Position numbers and translations under genes: made by a program. This document shows, piece after piece, positions 33,235 through 45,864 of a stretch of 64,000 nucleotides of DNA. Position 1 is the stretch's first letter; each line of letters opens with the position of its first letter. The DNA is from Symsagittifera roscoffensis (lineage: Eukaryota > Xenacoelomorpha > Acoela > Convolutidae), in NCBI RefSeq assembly GCF_963678635.1, contig NC_087063.1, positions 24,064,701 to 24,128,700 of the forward strand. Direction: 5' to 3'. Under the pieces are notes generated by a model. That model saw only the letters and a program-made list of their open reading frames with translations, was not told where the DNA came from and made no database searches.

Positions 33235-35944
33235 TATACTCGTAACTCAAAATATAGTATGATTTTAGTAACCAAGAAAAAAATATAATTTTAAACAATT
33301 CGAATTAACAATGGCTTTAATTTTTTTTAAAAACCTGCATATAAGCCTAATAATTCACCTTTGGGACAAAATAACCGAAATATATATACATGCGTACGTT
33401 AGTCAATCCAGGTAGGTTATATAGCAAGATCTTGCATCTTGCAAGAATCTCGCAAAAGAGTTTTTTAAAAACGATGCCTCTCTTTAATAGATTTTAAAAG
33501 ATTTTTGCAAGAAGTTGCAAGATAACCTTCCAAATATAATTTTTCCAAAAAGAACTTTAGAGAAATGATTATGGGGGAAAAACCAGCTTCACACGCGTAG
33601 ACAACTATAAGCGTTCTTTGCAGAAGGAAGCAATCTTAGCTTCGCATACATACACACAGCCCGCTACGTGGTTGCTCTATTTGAAAATTTTATTTTTCAA
33701 TTTTTTCTGAAAGGGGCCTATCTCAAAACTTTCGATCGAAAACTCATAACTAAGTCTCTCACAAAAATTGCATCAAACCAGATAAAAAAATAGCAACAAA
33801 CAGATTAAATGCGAAGTTTTTTTGATAGCCTTTAAAATTTATAAAGCTTCTTTTTTGCTCAGTTCGTTTTGCCGAGTTTTCTGGCTCGGCGATGCCATAT
33901 TTACGAGATCAATTGAAAACCATGAATGTTAATAAAAATTAAATTTGAATGGTTAAATAAAGAAATGTAGATCCCCATTATAAGGAAACCACATAGCCGC
34001 AATATTGATTAAAAACGACGTTGTCAGCAGCTCACTGAAATCATTTTTTGAAGAAAATAATTGTAAAAAGTTTTCTGATATTTAAAAATCCCAAATATTG
34101 TTACACTCTGAAGGCAACTTTGACAAACGAAATCCTCCTTTTTTTGGTATTTGCTCTCGAAAATGAACTGTTCCATAAAGTTTTGTATGTTCAATTTTTT
34201 GTAATTATTTTTTTCCAAAAAGGAGCAAAAAAAGGGAAAAAGTAATAAAACGCAAGCAAAGACGAAAAATTTTCTGAATTTTCAACAATTTTTCTACTTA
34301 ATGAGTTCATTTCGTAACTCAAATTTGAGGCAAAAATTTCTCAATTTGAGAAACTGAATCAATAAATGAAAATTGAAAACAAATCTTACTAGTATTTTAA
34401 AAAAATCCAGATTCTAGTAAATAATAATGATTAACTATCTAAACAATGAACACATGCGGTTTAAATAAAACCTTGCTTAGCTCTATCAAAAATGGCTTTG
34501 TTCGGGTTTAATTAATTTTTGAGAAAAACGAGAAAACGACAATTTTTTCCATAAAAGTAAATCTTGCAGTTTTTGTAATAGTTTCTTTTGTAGTTTTTCA
34601 ATCAGCTGCATAGATATAGCTGAATTTGATGGTCGAAGCAGTTTTTTTTTAGAAACCTATCTAACGTCGTGGCTACAGTTAAGAAAGAAAAACGAACATC
34701 AATTTCAGTATACACATTTTTTAAAACAAAAAGTCAAGATGCAGACAAACCCAAACAACCGCTGTATTCTATCAACACAGTGGTAAACTTTTTTTTATGG
34801 TTTAGCTTCTAGATAGTTGTCAATACTTCCGACAAGTCATGTTTTTTTATTCGCAGAGAAAAAAGCACAACCATTTTTTACAATAAAACGAAGATCGAAA
34901 AAATTTACTGTTTTGGAAAACTTGATGAGCTGTATCAATCTATTTACATCAAAAAGATGTGAGTGTTTTCTGCAGAAATCTACCATCAAACACATAATTT
35001 TCCCATGATGATCAGAACAATACATTTTTTGAGCTCAATTGGCTCTTTTGGGTTTCTTTGTAAGTGTTTCAATAAACTTTTTTCATTTTTTTTTATAAAA
35101 AAATATGTAATTCAAAAAAAAAATAGTCAAAAACTTTTTGAGTATGGATAAAACAATGTGCATATGCGAGTTCTCAAACAAATTTTTCATTTTGCAACAT
35201 ATTGGATGCTACCAAACCCAACAACTGTACCATGATTAAATCAAATTTTACATTGGTTTGGGACGAAAAACATAATTATGCTGAAAACAAAGTTTAAAAA
35301 AGTAATAAAAAAATCAAGAACGCAAGCTTCCATGGGATATCCCAACCAAACACTCAAATAATATTTTAAAAGAAGATAAGTTTGAACTACTTCAGGAAAT
35401 CAACCTGCAATTGACTCTCTTAAAAGAAATGTTTTTGAACGAATTTTGTTAATTTATGTAAAGGATACATTTTAAAAAAAGAGCAATTCTCGACGTTTTG
35501 TGATGTTTTGTTTGAATTATTAGTCGGCTGCACTAAAGCTGTTGATTAAAATTATCCTGATATACAATCATTTCTTGTATATTATGAACAAAACTTAGTC
35601 AAATTTTTTTAGATTGGAAAAAAGAGCTAATTTCAAAAACTTTTTTGTGAGTTTTTGTTTGTGAAGCTAGAACAGTTTGAAATACAGCAGGCTGGAACAC
35701 ATAAGATGCATCAAAATTATTTCCGTCCTACAGGATAGCCTCCCTGATGAAATTTCTTGCCTAGTAACCTCTTATTTCATAATTATTGCAAGATAACTTC
35801 CATCTCGCAAGATCATTTGCGTTTTTTATTTCAAATGATGTTTGATGTTCTGCATGTGATCAATTTTGCGACCTCCGTCTCTATCTCTAGCCCACCCATA
35901 TTCCTCGCTTCGTTTGTTTTTTTGTAGTCATTAAAATTTCGGTG

Positions 35945-36270
35945 TTGTTAATTCCCACTCCCACTGCCCGGACAAAAGTGCTTATCGACGTCCCCTGTCG
36001 ATGGTCGTGCATCTAGATTATTTGAGTGTATTCTGAGTGGTTTGTCTTCGGCTATCCGACCAGTTTTGTTGTCTTCTCTAATGAAACTTGCTGCCGAAGC
36101 GTCCAATTCCCGCAGTGTTAACTCTTGTTCACCATCTGTTCTGGCCTCATGCATCCATTTTAGTACCCTTAAGTTGGCCTCTTCTCTCTTCTCAAATTTT
36201 CGTTGCTCTAGGTCAACTTTAAGCTCAGTTACGCTGTGGTCATTATGCGAGAAAGCGCCATCGTCTTTGA
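35945..36270 (-). CDS. Possible coding fragment, charged coiled-coil, unknown
   Basis: An open frame of about 106 residues after a possible acceptor (GCAGGTAG). It is rich in Glu, Lys and Arg, with heptad-like spacing (KVDLEQRKFEKREEANLRV) and then a polar tail. Composition is more GC-rich and codon-like than its surroundings. It could be a gag remnant or an exon; no family recognised. Confidence 0.3.
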
Positions 36271-36944
36271 TTACCTACCTGCAGATCTAAATCTCTTTCT
36301 ATTTTCCTCAGTCACCAAAATCTTGCCAAACCTTGCAAGATAAGCTCACTTGATCAACTAGGGTAGGTATTCTTAATTCCCAAATACCTGAATTCAAAAA
36401 AAACTTCATGACTTGGCGTCAAAAAACACCGTCTTATCTAGTTTTGCGCTAATAATTGATGCTAGCCAATGAAACGGTTCCAACAAATCTTTACGAAGAA
36501 AAACAACTCCGTCTTATGCCCAAGGCAGTTATGTTGTCTCTAAAACTTGTACAAGTCTAAGGTATAAGTTCCCAAAACATTTGAAAGTCACTATCGTCAA
36601 AAAAATAAGACCGTTTTTTGACACAGAGTATAACAAATTTTATCGTTTTTTGTCAATGTTTTTATTTTCAGAGTTTTGATTTTTTTTTAATTTCGCAAGT
36701 CTGATATGATATATTAAACTTTCAATAAAATTTTTCAAGTTTCGACCCGACTACAACTGGCTGTGGTATTTTACGCCTTCAAAAAATATTTCAAGTTTCG
36801 ACCTGACTAACTCCTTCCAATTAAGTTCATCAGCCTTTTTTTATTTCATTTTCTCCGGGAAATTAAAACATTGTAACTTTTTTGTCCAGTACTTGTATGA
36901 AGAATGGGATTCGCTGATGAGTGGAAGAGAGCCAAAAAATTTTT

Positions 36945-37110
36945 GCCAAAAACATAACTCTGGCGTCTATAGTTCAAATTGGGCTGACTAACCCGCATTT
37001 CTTGTCCCATTAAAGCGTAAGCGGCATCTAAATAATTTCGAACTAAACTGGGTCAGTTGTTACCGTAATTTCGTGCTTTTCTTTCGTATCAGATTCGGAA
37101 CAACAACAAA
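36945..37110 (-). mobile_element. HINE-like repeat, weak relic
   Basis: Contains ATTAAAGCGTAAGCGG, TTCGTATCAGATTCGGAACAA and CATAACTCTGG in the family order, heavily decayed. Confidence 0.35.
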
Positions 37111-38265
37111 TCTCGTATCAGTTCAGTTTCGAGTCGCTTGCAACTATTTTGCTCCTTACACTAACCGTGAACGCAAACCTGGAAAATGAGGCCCACTAAT
37201 TATCTCATTTCAGAGCAACCATTTTATTTCGCAGAATTGATTAGTGAAAAAAATTGAGCTCAGATCATTAATATCTTTTAATCACTAACCAGGTCAACAA
37301 ATGTATTGCACTTGACGCTTTTTAAACAGCATTGAATTACTATTTGAGCAAATAGTTTCTAATGGTGTCACAAAGTTGGGAAGGATGGCTTGGTGAAGCT
37401 AGAATAATAGCGATCAACCACAATTTAGGCTGTTGATTTTAGATGATGTTAGATTATATCAGATGATCTGATGATTGCTGCGATTGGGAGAAAGGATGCT
37501 AGTTCTGCAGTTCAGCTAGGCTATTTTTGGTCTACTACTGGAGTTTGGGCTATTTAGGGGTTGCAGTATTCTACAACTCATCCTAATCAATACTTTTCTC
37601 GTTTGTTCGCATGTTGCTCCAAAATTGTGTGCTTCTTGTAATGAAAGCTATACGATGTATTCATAATTAAAAAAACGGCACAATGTTAACCCAGTGCCGG
37701 TACATTTTTTGGATGAAAAACCAATTTGCTAGAGCCCAATTTCTACCGATGATATAGCGAACCTCGGGTCGTCCAAGGACCATCAATCCCGTAATCCAAT
37801 AATTTTGAAGTATAATTTTTTTCTCAAAATTTGAATTAAGCTTGTGCACTCCAAAAAACTATAAAAAAAACAAGTCGTGGAAGGTTTCGGAATCATTTTT
37901 TTTGAGAAACTGTTTGAAAGTTTTGGTTAAACTGTAAGACACAATACGCATATCAGAAATTCAAGGTACAATACCCACATTAGAATGTCAAAATCGGGAT
38001 ATAAGACCAAGGTTTTAATTTTCATCTTGGTTAAACGATGTAAGTATAGCTTTCGCCCCGTCGTTTTTTCAATTGATAGAATCAACGTGAACGGTTTTCT
38101 TATCTGGAGAGTTATCACGGAGATTGTCTAAAGCAAAAATTTCAATTAACTCGCTGGTCTCCAAATTCCACTCATTCGTCCGCAAATTTGCTTCTCAAAA
38201 TATGCCTTTATACCACAAGGCGTGTGTATATGGATATCGTACTCTAACTGTGTTGTTGTTCCGAC

Positions 38266-39272
38266 TTTCGATACGAAAGTAACGGAATATTTGTGCTCGG
38301 GGTGGGTTTTTTTTTCTTCAGACAAATTTCGACTTTTTAACTAAGCTCAAATTTGAAAAAATATTTCACCTGTGACCATTTTTCGTAAAGTTATGGGGTT
38401 TAAAGATTGCCATTTTGGCCAATTTGGGACAATTAACGCGCGATATATTTTGCGCTATTAACGCGCAAGCGGAGATTTAATCCGTCTTATAAATCGTTCC
38501 AAATTGGTTGAACGAAGCTTATTTGCCATAATTGATTTGTTACAAGGAGCGAAAACTATCCTTTTGCACATTATATGGCGTGTGGGGTGATGATTTTCAT
38601 AAAAATTTCAAATTTTAGAATTTTTTTCTTTTGTTTTTATTGTTCCGACTTTCGATACGAAAGTAACGGAATATTTGTGCTCGGGGTGGGTTTTTTTTTC
38701 TTCAGACAAATTTCGACTTTTTAACTAGCAATTTTTGACGGATTTTTTTTATATCATTCAAAAGGTATTGTTGTCCTGAGCTTAAATTTGAAAAGATATT
38801 TCACCTGTGGTCATTTTTCGTAAAGTTATGAGGGTTTAAATATTGCCATTTTGGCCATTTTGACCAATTTGGGACAATTAACGCGCGATATAACTCGCGC
38901 TATTAACGCTTAAGCGGAGATTTAATCCGTCTTACAAATCGTTCCAAATTGGTTGAACGAAGCTAATTTGCAATAATTAATTTGTTACAAGGAACGAAAT
39001 CTATCTTTTTGTACTTTATATGGCGTGTGGGGGGATGATTTTCATAAAAATTTCAAAATTTTAGAAAAAAAAAATTCATTTTATTTTATTTCATTTAATT
39101 TTTTATGTTATTACTGCTGCTCCCTAAACCTTAAAAGGCAGTCGGAACATTCAGGGCTTCGCCCTGATACGAGCAGTCTTGTTTCATTTAACTTTTTATT
39201 GTTATTACGGCCCCAGAAAACTTAAAAGGCAGTCGGAACATTCAGGGCTTCGCCCTGATACGAGCAGTCTTG
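38266..39272 (+). mobile_element. HINE-like repeat, truncated tandem trimer
   Basis: Unit 1 runs 38266 to about 38639 and lacks its 3' end. Unit 2 (38640-39181) is complete, with both hairpins, the subterminal AGTCGGAAC and a CAGTCTTG end. Unit 3 (39182-39272) is only the 3' end. Units abut head to tail. Confidence 0.8.
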
Positions 39273-39514
39273 TTCAGATTTTCGGTTTGAGTTAATTACG
39301 TACCTCGTTTGTGTCATCCGCTCATTGTTATGATCTGTTTATTGTAAGGAACGGCTCGCACAGTCCGTAACCGCTTCCACGTTATCTCGGTATCTTTTCT
39401 CACTGTCATTTTGGAGCAGAGCATAATTAGAGTGTAGTACAAAACCAATTTTTTGTCGGAAATCTTTGATGCGACCTCCAGTCACCAGAACTGGACTTAT
39501 CGACCAACGAAATA

Positions 39515-40246
39515 CAGCGCTGATTTAAATTAACCGGACAAAACTCGTTAAACTTGAAATTTAAAACGCATTTTTCTCAAATTGGGTTGAGTTTAGGTGA
39601 AAACTTATAAACACAAAACTTGCATAAAATTTTAGCAGAATTAATTTGGTGTAATTTGTTTTGCGAAATTCGGGCCCGAAATTTTACCTCAAAAATGGGT
39701 CATTTTGGTTTCTCTTAGTTAATAAAAAATTACGCCGAAAATACCCCGTCGATCACAGACATAATTATATCAAAGGGAGCCCCTTACGTAGCCCAACAAA
39801 CTTTATGAAGGGTGTAATCTCCAAAAAAAATTGGAAACCGTTTAAAAATTGTTTTTAAATAAAAAGTTGGTGTTTTATATAGTAAAAATGACCTTTTTTG
39901 TCTATCAAACAAAAATAAATTAACTTATACAATATTTTGGAGATTACACCCTTCATAAAGTTTGTTGGGCTACCTAAGGGGCTCCCTTTGATATAATTAT
40001 GTCTGTGATCGACGGGTTATTTTCGGCGTAATTTTTTATTAACTAAGAGAAGCCAAAATGACCCATTTTTGAAGTAAAATTCCGGGTCCGAATTTTGCAA
40101 AACAAATTACACCAATATAATTCTGCTAAAATTTTAAGCAAGTTTTGTGTTCATAAGTTTTCACCTAAGCTCAACCCAATTTGAGAAAAATGCGTTTTAA
40201 ATTTCAAGTTAAACGCGTTTTGTCCGGTTAATTTAAATCAGCACTG
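39515..40246. mobile_element. 732-bp near-perfect hairpin MITE with TA duplication
   Basis: Arms 39515-39826 and 39935-40246 (about 312 bp each) are inverted repeats with few mismatches, around a spacer of about 108 bp. Ends are CAGCGCTGATTTAAATTAAC and its inverse, flanked by TA on both sides (39513-39514 and 40247-40248). The TA duplication and CAGTGCTG-type ends fit a Tc1/mariner-mobilised foldback MITE. Confidence 0.8.
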
Positions 40247-40595
40247 TATACAAAGATTAACAAAACCAAACAACAGCTGTGCGAATTGCAGTCACCATAA
40301 AACATCTTGCCGCTCGCTCGTCACCAATATTGCGTCGTCCCGAAATACCTTTTCATACCAGAAGGCGTGTCTATATCTCATTCTGATTCTGACTTTGTCC
40401 TTGAGATACTTAATTTGTATTGATTATGTGTGTACCTCGTTAATTCCCGCAAGGACTCTCTGACGTAGTCATTGAAGAAATGTTACCGCTTCCTTATTGG
40501 CTCGATACCGTATCTCGCCTGGGTAAAAGTATAGGAAAAAACATAGCTACTTATAAAATTAGTTAGAAAACGCCTCGAGTAAATGACTCTGTTTT

Positions 40596-41830
40596 CCCGG
40601 GTTGACAAAAAATGCTTATCATACAATTTTCATATATGAAAAAAATGCTTCTCATACTCTTTCATACAATTTCATAGATTAAAAGTGTATGTATGAAAAT
40701 TGCAAAATAAGCATTTTTTTGGATCTACTTGACAGTCCCCCCCCCCCCTATGGTACCTACATGAGAATCTAATCCCCCCTTATAATTTACTTGCTCATTT
40801 GCTAAGTTCATTTTACTTGCTTATTTGCTAAGTGTAACAGCTGTTGCCAATTAGAACTTTCTCGGTTTCAGAGTTTGCTGCATTCTGATTGACTGAAAGT
40901 TCGACTAATTTGCTAGCAGAACCTACTTAACAATTTTCCCCCTTTTGTAATAGGAAGGAAATTGTAAAGTAGAACCTTTTTTTAATATATAAAATGTATG
41001 ACAAGCATTTTTCCATACTATGAAATTGTATGACAAGCATTTTTCCATAAAAGAAAATTCAAAAAATTATTGTTTCGAAATTTCGTGTTTCAACCGAAAC
41101 GCTAACCAAAAATTTTTAGTCATGAGAGTGCATGAATTAATTGCATATGGTGGTTTTAGCCATAATGGTTAATTTTAACATTTTCAGATGGAAATATATA
41201 CCAAAAAAGTAACTTTTTGAATATGGCTAGGTAAATTTTAGCTCGAAGATTATGATTGTTGAGAAAAAAGGCCTGTTTTTTTTTCAAATTTTTTTTTTAT
41301 CTTAGCAAATGAAACAAAAGATAATAATCGTGTTTACAAAAAAAAACATTTACTTGTAATTTTTGAGTTTTTTGGATTGAGAAACTCATCCTGGACTACG
41401 TTATTATTACAAAAATATCAAATTTTGTATGCAAATTTTTTTTTCGTAAAATTTATATTTTAGCACAAATGCAAATTTGCAGCCAAAAAAGGGATTAAAA
41501 ATTTTCTACCTCAAATTTTTATTTTTGTTTATGAAAAATTTGCATATCATACAATTTTCATATATATGAAAACTTTATGATAAGCATTTTTCTGACCGAA
41601 ATTAAAATTAGGTTTTTGATTGTCAATATGCCCTCTATCATAGATAAATTATTATTTAAATCTATTTAAAGTTACCCAGACACGTTTTTTGGTGACTTTT
41701 GAAATATTTATTTTTTTAATGACGAAATGACTATTTTATAATTTTCATACATGAAAATTGTATGATAAGCATTTTTTCCATATATGAAACTGTATGATAA
41801 GCATTTTTCTTCTATGGACGTCAACTCGGG
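40596..41830. mobile_element. CCCGGGTTGACC MITE, long copy (copy 3)
   Basis: Starts CCCGGGTTGACAAAAAATGC and ends GACGTCAACTCGGG. About 1.2 kb with many TATGATAAGCATTTTT-type words, especially near both ends, and a longer middle that includes a C-run (40738-40748). Flanking TT on both sides may be a short target duplication. Confidence 0.6.
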
Positions 41831-41844
41831 TTAGGTTAAAAACG

Positions 41845-41990
41845 AACGTTTTCAGATAGACTATCTTCCGAGACAAGTTGGCCTCTGAGACAAATTGTTT
41901 TGAGGAAATCGCTTCGACGTCGTCCAAGTCCACAAAAAGTTCATGCAATACACCTAGTTCAGTGTTACTGCAATCAAGCAAATCAGTGAT
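41845..41990 (-). CDS. Possible short exon fragment, unknown
   Basis: Acidic open frame with GVLHELFVDLDDVEAISS, immediately next to the end of a MITE. A possible acceptor (GATTGCAG) precedes it at 41973. Could be an exon disrupted by the MITE or chance. Confidence 0.2.
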
Positions 41991-42418
41991 TAGAACAAAA
42001 TAGCTTCAAAATCTAAAACCTTCAGAAGGTCAACTAAGCAAATTATTTTAAAAACTTGCTCAAGACATCTAGTCAAACACGCAACGAACAGAAAAGTACT
42101 AAGCTAAAATCCGGACAACAACAAAACAAAACAAAAGGATGTTAAAGCTCGTAGTAAGCAACAAAAAACTGAGACAGATCTTAGGAGATTGACAGCGCAT
42201 CTAAACGCTTTTGCAGGCGCAGCAGTTAGTGATTTATCAAATAACTTTTACAGTATTTTTCCGCGCCCCATTTGGCTAGAAAAAAAAACATCATCGAATA
42301 CATCGAAATAAAATTCGAATGTAGAAACCAGCTTTATTTACGCGCTTGAATTAAATTCGCATATGTTAAACAGAATCAATTTTCAGATTTAATACATGCT
42401 TGGGGAGCATTTTTAGAT

Positions 42419-42615
42419 TCAATAACATCCGTTTTCTGTAAATCTCAGAATGCGATTGCAATCCTCTTCAACGGCATGTATGTAAGAACAGTTCTGCGAC
42501 TCGATTCTTCCATTTTCATGACAGATTTTGTGAAAATGATTTATTCCAGAAAACTTGTAACCGTTAAAGCAAAGTCGGCTTTTAGTGGAACTGTTATCCG
42601 TCCGGATAAAGATCT
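42419..42615 (-). CDS. Possible terminal exon of a cysteine-containing protein
   Basis: About 65 codons after the acceptor TTTTTATACTAG, ending at TGA 42419-42421. Five cysteines in 50 residues (RLCFNG, KICHENG, QNCSY, EDCNR, NGCY) suggest an extracellular domain. No upstream exon was identified, and the DNA upstream (42.7-44.4 kb) is nested repeats. Family not recognised. Confidence 0.35.
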
Positions 42616-42922
42616 CTAGTATAAAAAAATTAAAACTAATTAAGTTATGCAATTATCTGTATATACGTTAACGCGTAAGCGGAGATTTATTGTTCCGGCT
42701 TTCATAAGGAAATTAACGGAATATTTGTGCTCAGGCTGGTTTTTTTCTTCAGAAAAATGTCGGCTGTTTTTTTAACTAGCCATTTTTGACACATTTCTTT
42801 ATCATTCGAAAAGTATTCTCGTGCTGAGATCAATTTAAAAAAATAAAATTTCACTTAAGATCACTTTTCGCAAAATTATGGGCAATTAAAGATTGCCATT
42901 TTGGTCAATTTGGGACAATTAA

Positions 42923-43691
42923 CGGGTAATAGATCAGTAAATCGATGTATCAGTAAACCCAAAACGGGCGGACCAGATCAGTTAACCAAAAATTCATGAT
43001 TCAATTACGTAATCACTTCAGCTAAAATCTGAGATTTTTACAAACTGACGATTTTTTTACTCAAAAGGAAAATTGAATCAAACAATGGGGTCTTATGCAC
43101 TAAAAGGCACAAAATCAATTTTTCTACATCGTGAGCTGGAAATTATGCGATCAGATTTGATTGGGTAATTTTAGCCAATCAAATTCAAGTTACACGGTCA
43201 GGCATTCCGATCAACTTTTCTAGCAGATAAAAATATTAGCCGAAATTGCCGAAAAGATGAAACTTTGAGTCAAATTATCAAATTAACAAATGAAACCTTG
43301 CCCAGACAAGCAAAATTCAGTAAAATGGCTTGACAAAACAAAAATCAATTTTCTTTATCATTTCGGCTAATAATTTTATCTGCTTGAAATTTCAATTGAA
43401 ATGGCAGAAAATGTCGATGAACTAGATTGACTAATTAGCCAATCAAATTCATCCGCAATAAATTCAGTTCAAGATATGTAGAAATAATGAAATTGGGCCG
43501 TCAGCATTGGGTAGTGCATAAGACCCAAACAATGCAATAGAGAAGCTCTTCCGAGCCTCGTAGTTTTAAAACTATTGTTTCAGCTCAATGAAAATTTTCT
43601 ATAATCTTTTATTCTGCAATTGATGTAAATATTACGTAAATTGGTTTACTGATTTGGTAAATTATTGTCACATCAGTTTACTGTACGCCAT
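42923..43691. mobile_element. TTAA-flanked insertion in the HINE-like copy
   Basis: TTAA occurs at both junctions with the interrupted host (42919-42922 and 43692-43695), where the uninterrupted family has it once. The ends contain inverted ATCAGTAAAC and GTTTACTGAT words. TTAA duplications are made by piggyBac and related transposases; assignment is inferred. Confidence 0.55.
43088..43526. mobile_element. MITE with GGGTCTTATGCACT ends and 8-bp duplication (copy 1)
   Basis: Ends GGGTCTTATGCACT and AGTGCATAAGACCC are inverted repeats. AAACAATG flanks both sides exactly (43080-43087, 43527-43534). A second copy at 59657-60069 also has an 8-bp flank. Nested inside the TTAA insertion. Confidence 0.85.
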
Positions 43692-43762
43692 TTAACGCGC
43701 GATATTTTCGCGCTATTCACGCGTAAGCGGAGGTTCAATCCGTCATAGAAATCGTTCCATGG

Positions 43763-44149
43763 GGTGCTATTCTTTTAGGCGAAGGACTGAATTGGCGAAA
43801 AATTGATGGGCAAAGGACCGAAAACAAAAACAGTCACAATCCAATTATTTAAATGAATCACTTGCTGTTCATTTAAAAGGAATTAAATGCGGCAATGTTT
43901 TGTTTGTTTTATAACGAAACCTTGAGATATAAAATTTGCTCCAGTTCATTGGCGGCCAGAGGCTATTTGGAAAATTTGCAGAGTTTTGCCGTTATTATAT
44001 TTGGCCAAAATTATAATTAAGTCCCTGGAAATGTTTACTTTCTTTGAGATTTTCATGCATTTCTGTCCAAATTTTGAAATACTGAAATCAGATCGGCTAA
44101 TTTATAGTTTTGCCCATTCGATTCTTTGCCTTTGAGGGATTGCATTCTA
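43763..44149. mobile_element. Second insertion in the HINE-like copy
   Basis: About 390 bp separating AATCGTTCCA from AAATTGGTTGAAAG, which are adjacent in all other family copies. Ends GGGGTGCTATTC and GCATTCTACCC are partly inverted. Superfamily not determined. Confidence 0.55.
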
Positions 44150-44732
44150 CCCAAAATTGGTTGAAAGAAGCTTTTTTGCCATAATTGATTTGTTACTAGG
44201 AGTGAAATCTATCACTTTGTACTTCATATGGCATTTGAGGGGATGATTTTTACAAATAACCTCAATTTTTTTTAAATGTTCATTTTTTATTACATTTAAT
44301 TTTTTCATGTTATTGTTGCTCCACAGACGTTAAAAGGCAATCGGAACATTCAGAGCTTTGGCCTGATTTGAGCAGTCTTGTTCTGTTAGATCTTTAACCC
44401 ATCTGATAGCAGAGTTAGAAAATTTTTCTGAGAAAAGAAACAAATAATTGCTTTTTTCAAGATTTTTTTAAAGTCTTGTTCTGACTCGCGATTTCATGTC
44501 CAAAAAATTTCATGCAATGTCCAATATGGCACCAATTAGCTAAAACTTATTTTTTACTGACTTTTAAACACCCGTTTTGCAGTCTTTGAAATATTTCGGC
44601 GTAAATGAAAAATTGTACAATTCAATCAAGTTTACTATCAAACAAACTACGGTACAATTTGAACTTAAATATGTAAAACGCAAAATTATCTTTAAATCTA
44701 ATAGATTAGCGCAAAATGTGTTTTTTTTTGTG

Positions 44733-45300
44733 GAGGCCGCGTTGTTTTTTATTGCCAAAATGTATTACGTTTTGTTCAATTTATTCAATTTCTATGAACA
44801 GAAATGAGCCACTTTTTTAATTCCAACAAAAGATGTAAGAGCCCAGATTTTTTCATGTAGATTTTACCCAATGGACGAACAGCGCTTTTTTATGGAGATG
44901 AACTGTTTGAAATGTATGCATTTTGCCTCGTCATTAAACAAGTTCTATCCCATTATAGCCATAGAAAGTTAAAATAAAAGTTTAATGCCTGCACTACGGA
45001 TCTTGTTAACTGTCCAATCCTTTCTTTATAGGGGGTTAACAAGATCCGTAGTGCGCGCATTAAGTTTTTTGTTATTACTCTCTGGGGCTATAATTGGATA
45101 GAACCTGTTTAATGACGAGGCAAAATGCTTGCATTTTAAACCTTTCATCTCCATAAAAACGTTGGTGTTCCACTGGGTAGAATATACATGAAAATTTCTG
45201 GGTTCTTAAATGGTTTTTGGGATGAAAAAGGTGCCTCATTTTTGTTTATAGAAATTGAACAATAAAAATACATTTTGGTGATAGAAAACAACGCGGCCTC
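44733..45300. mobile_element. 568-bp foldback element (GAGGCCGCGTTGTT ends)
   Basis: Ends GAGGCCGCGTTGTTTT and AACAACGCGGCCTC are inverted. Inner words mirror each other up to the centre, where ACGGATCTTGTTAAC and GTTAACAAGATCCGT face each other around 45020. One arm and centre recur at 61230-61600. Short open frames here are shadows. Confidence 0.75.
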
Positions 45301-45864
45301 AACAAATTATTACATGCGATGGGCCTCTACAAAAACGTGGTCTCTACAAAAAAACCCATTACTTGCGATAGAACAAAAAAAATTGTGGAAGAAGATAGCA
45401 AATCAGAAAAAGAAAAGAGTTTTTATCTGACAAATTAAGTAAACAAAAATTGCGTGAAAAAATAACTTGAAAAAAATCGAAAAAACTACACCTACAAACA
45501 TTTTGTTTGCTTTGCATGATTTTCGTAAAAACTTTAAAGAATTGGGAACAATTTACCGCGCAATGGGGGCTAATTTACCGAGCGAATAACTTATCGAATA
45601 AGGGTAATTCCGCTTAACAGATGCAGAATCAATTCCTCTAAAATTAAACAAATTGTTCTTGTTTTTAAAATCTATTCTTGTTTGAGATTGAACTAATTTT
45701 TTGCAATGATAATTGAGGTCCGAACATTCTGCGCTAGTTCAACAGTGACCGGCTTCTAGTTCCACAGTGACAGTTTTTCACAGAGCTCTCTATTCCTTTT
45801 CAGTGTTAGGCTTTAAGGTGACAAGCAACTTCAAGCAAGTTCAAAAACGAGTTCAAAAGCAAGT
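45301..45864. other. Downstream flank of the RING gene
   Basis: AT-rich, no gene recognised. Close to the RING stop codon a run of CAAGTTCAAAAACGAGTTC-type words forms a short degenerate repeat. Confidence 0.35.

Larger units (their letters stand above)
33240..38264. other. About 5 kb without a confident gene
   Basis: AT-rich DNA. Words like CTTGCAAGAT cluster near 33430-33520, 35760-35820 and 36320-36350, possibly the ends of one large TIR element (GTAGGTTAT near 33411; GGGTAGGTATT near 36362). A weak HINE-like relic is at 36945-37110. A candidate coding fragment is at 35945-36270. Confidence 0.4.
42666..44380 (+). mobile_element. HINE-like repeat interrupted by two insertions
   Basis: Host segments 42691-42922, 43692-43762 and about 44150-44380 reassemble into one family copy ending CAGTCTTG. 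Just before it, GTTAACGCGTAAGCGGAGATTTA (42666-42688) is a fragment of another unit. The 3' hairpin is mutated (CAGAGCTTTGGCCTG). Confidence 0.75.

Noticed and set aside
33390-36370. One large TIR element bounded by CTTGCAAGAT-rich ends
   Set aside because: Ends are only loosely inverted and no target duplication or transposase could be identified.
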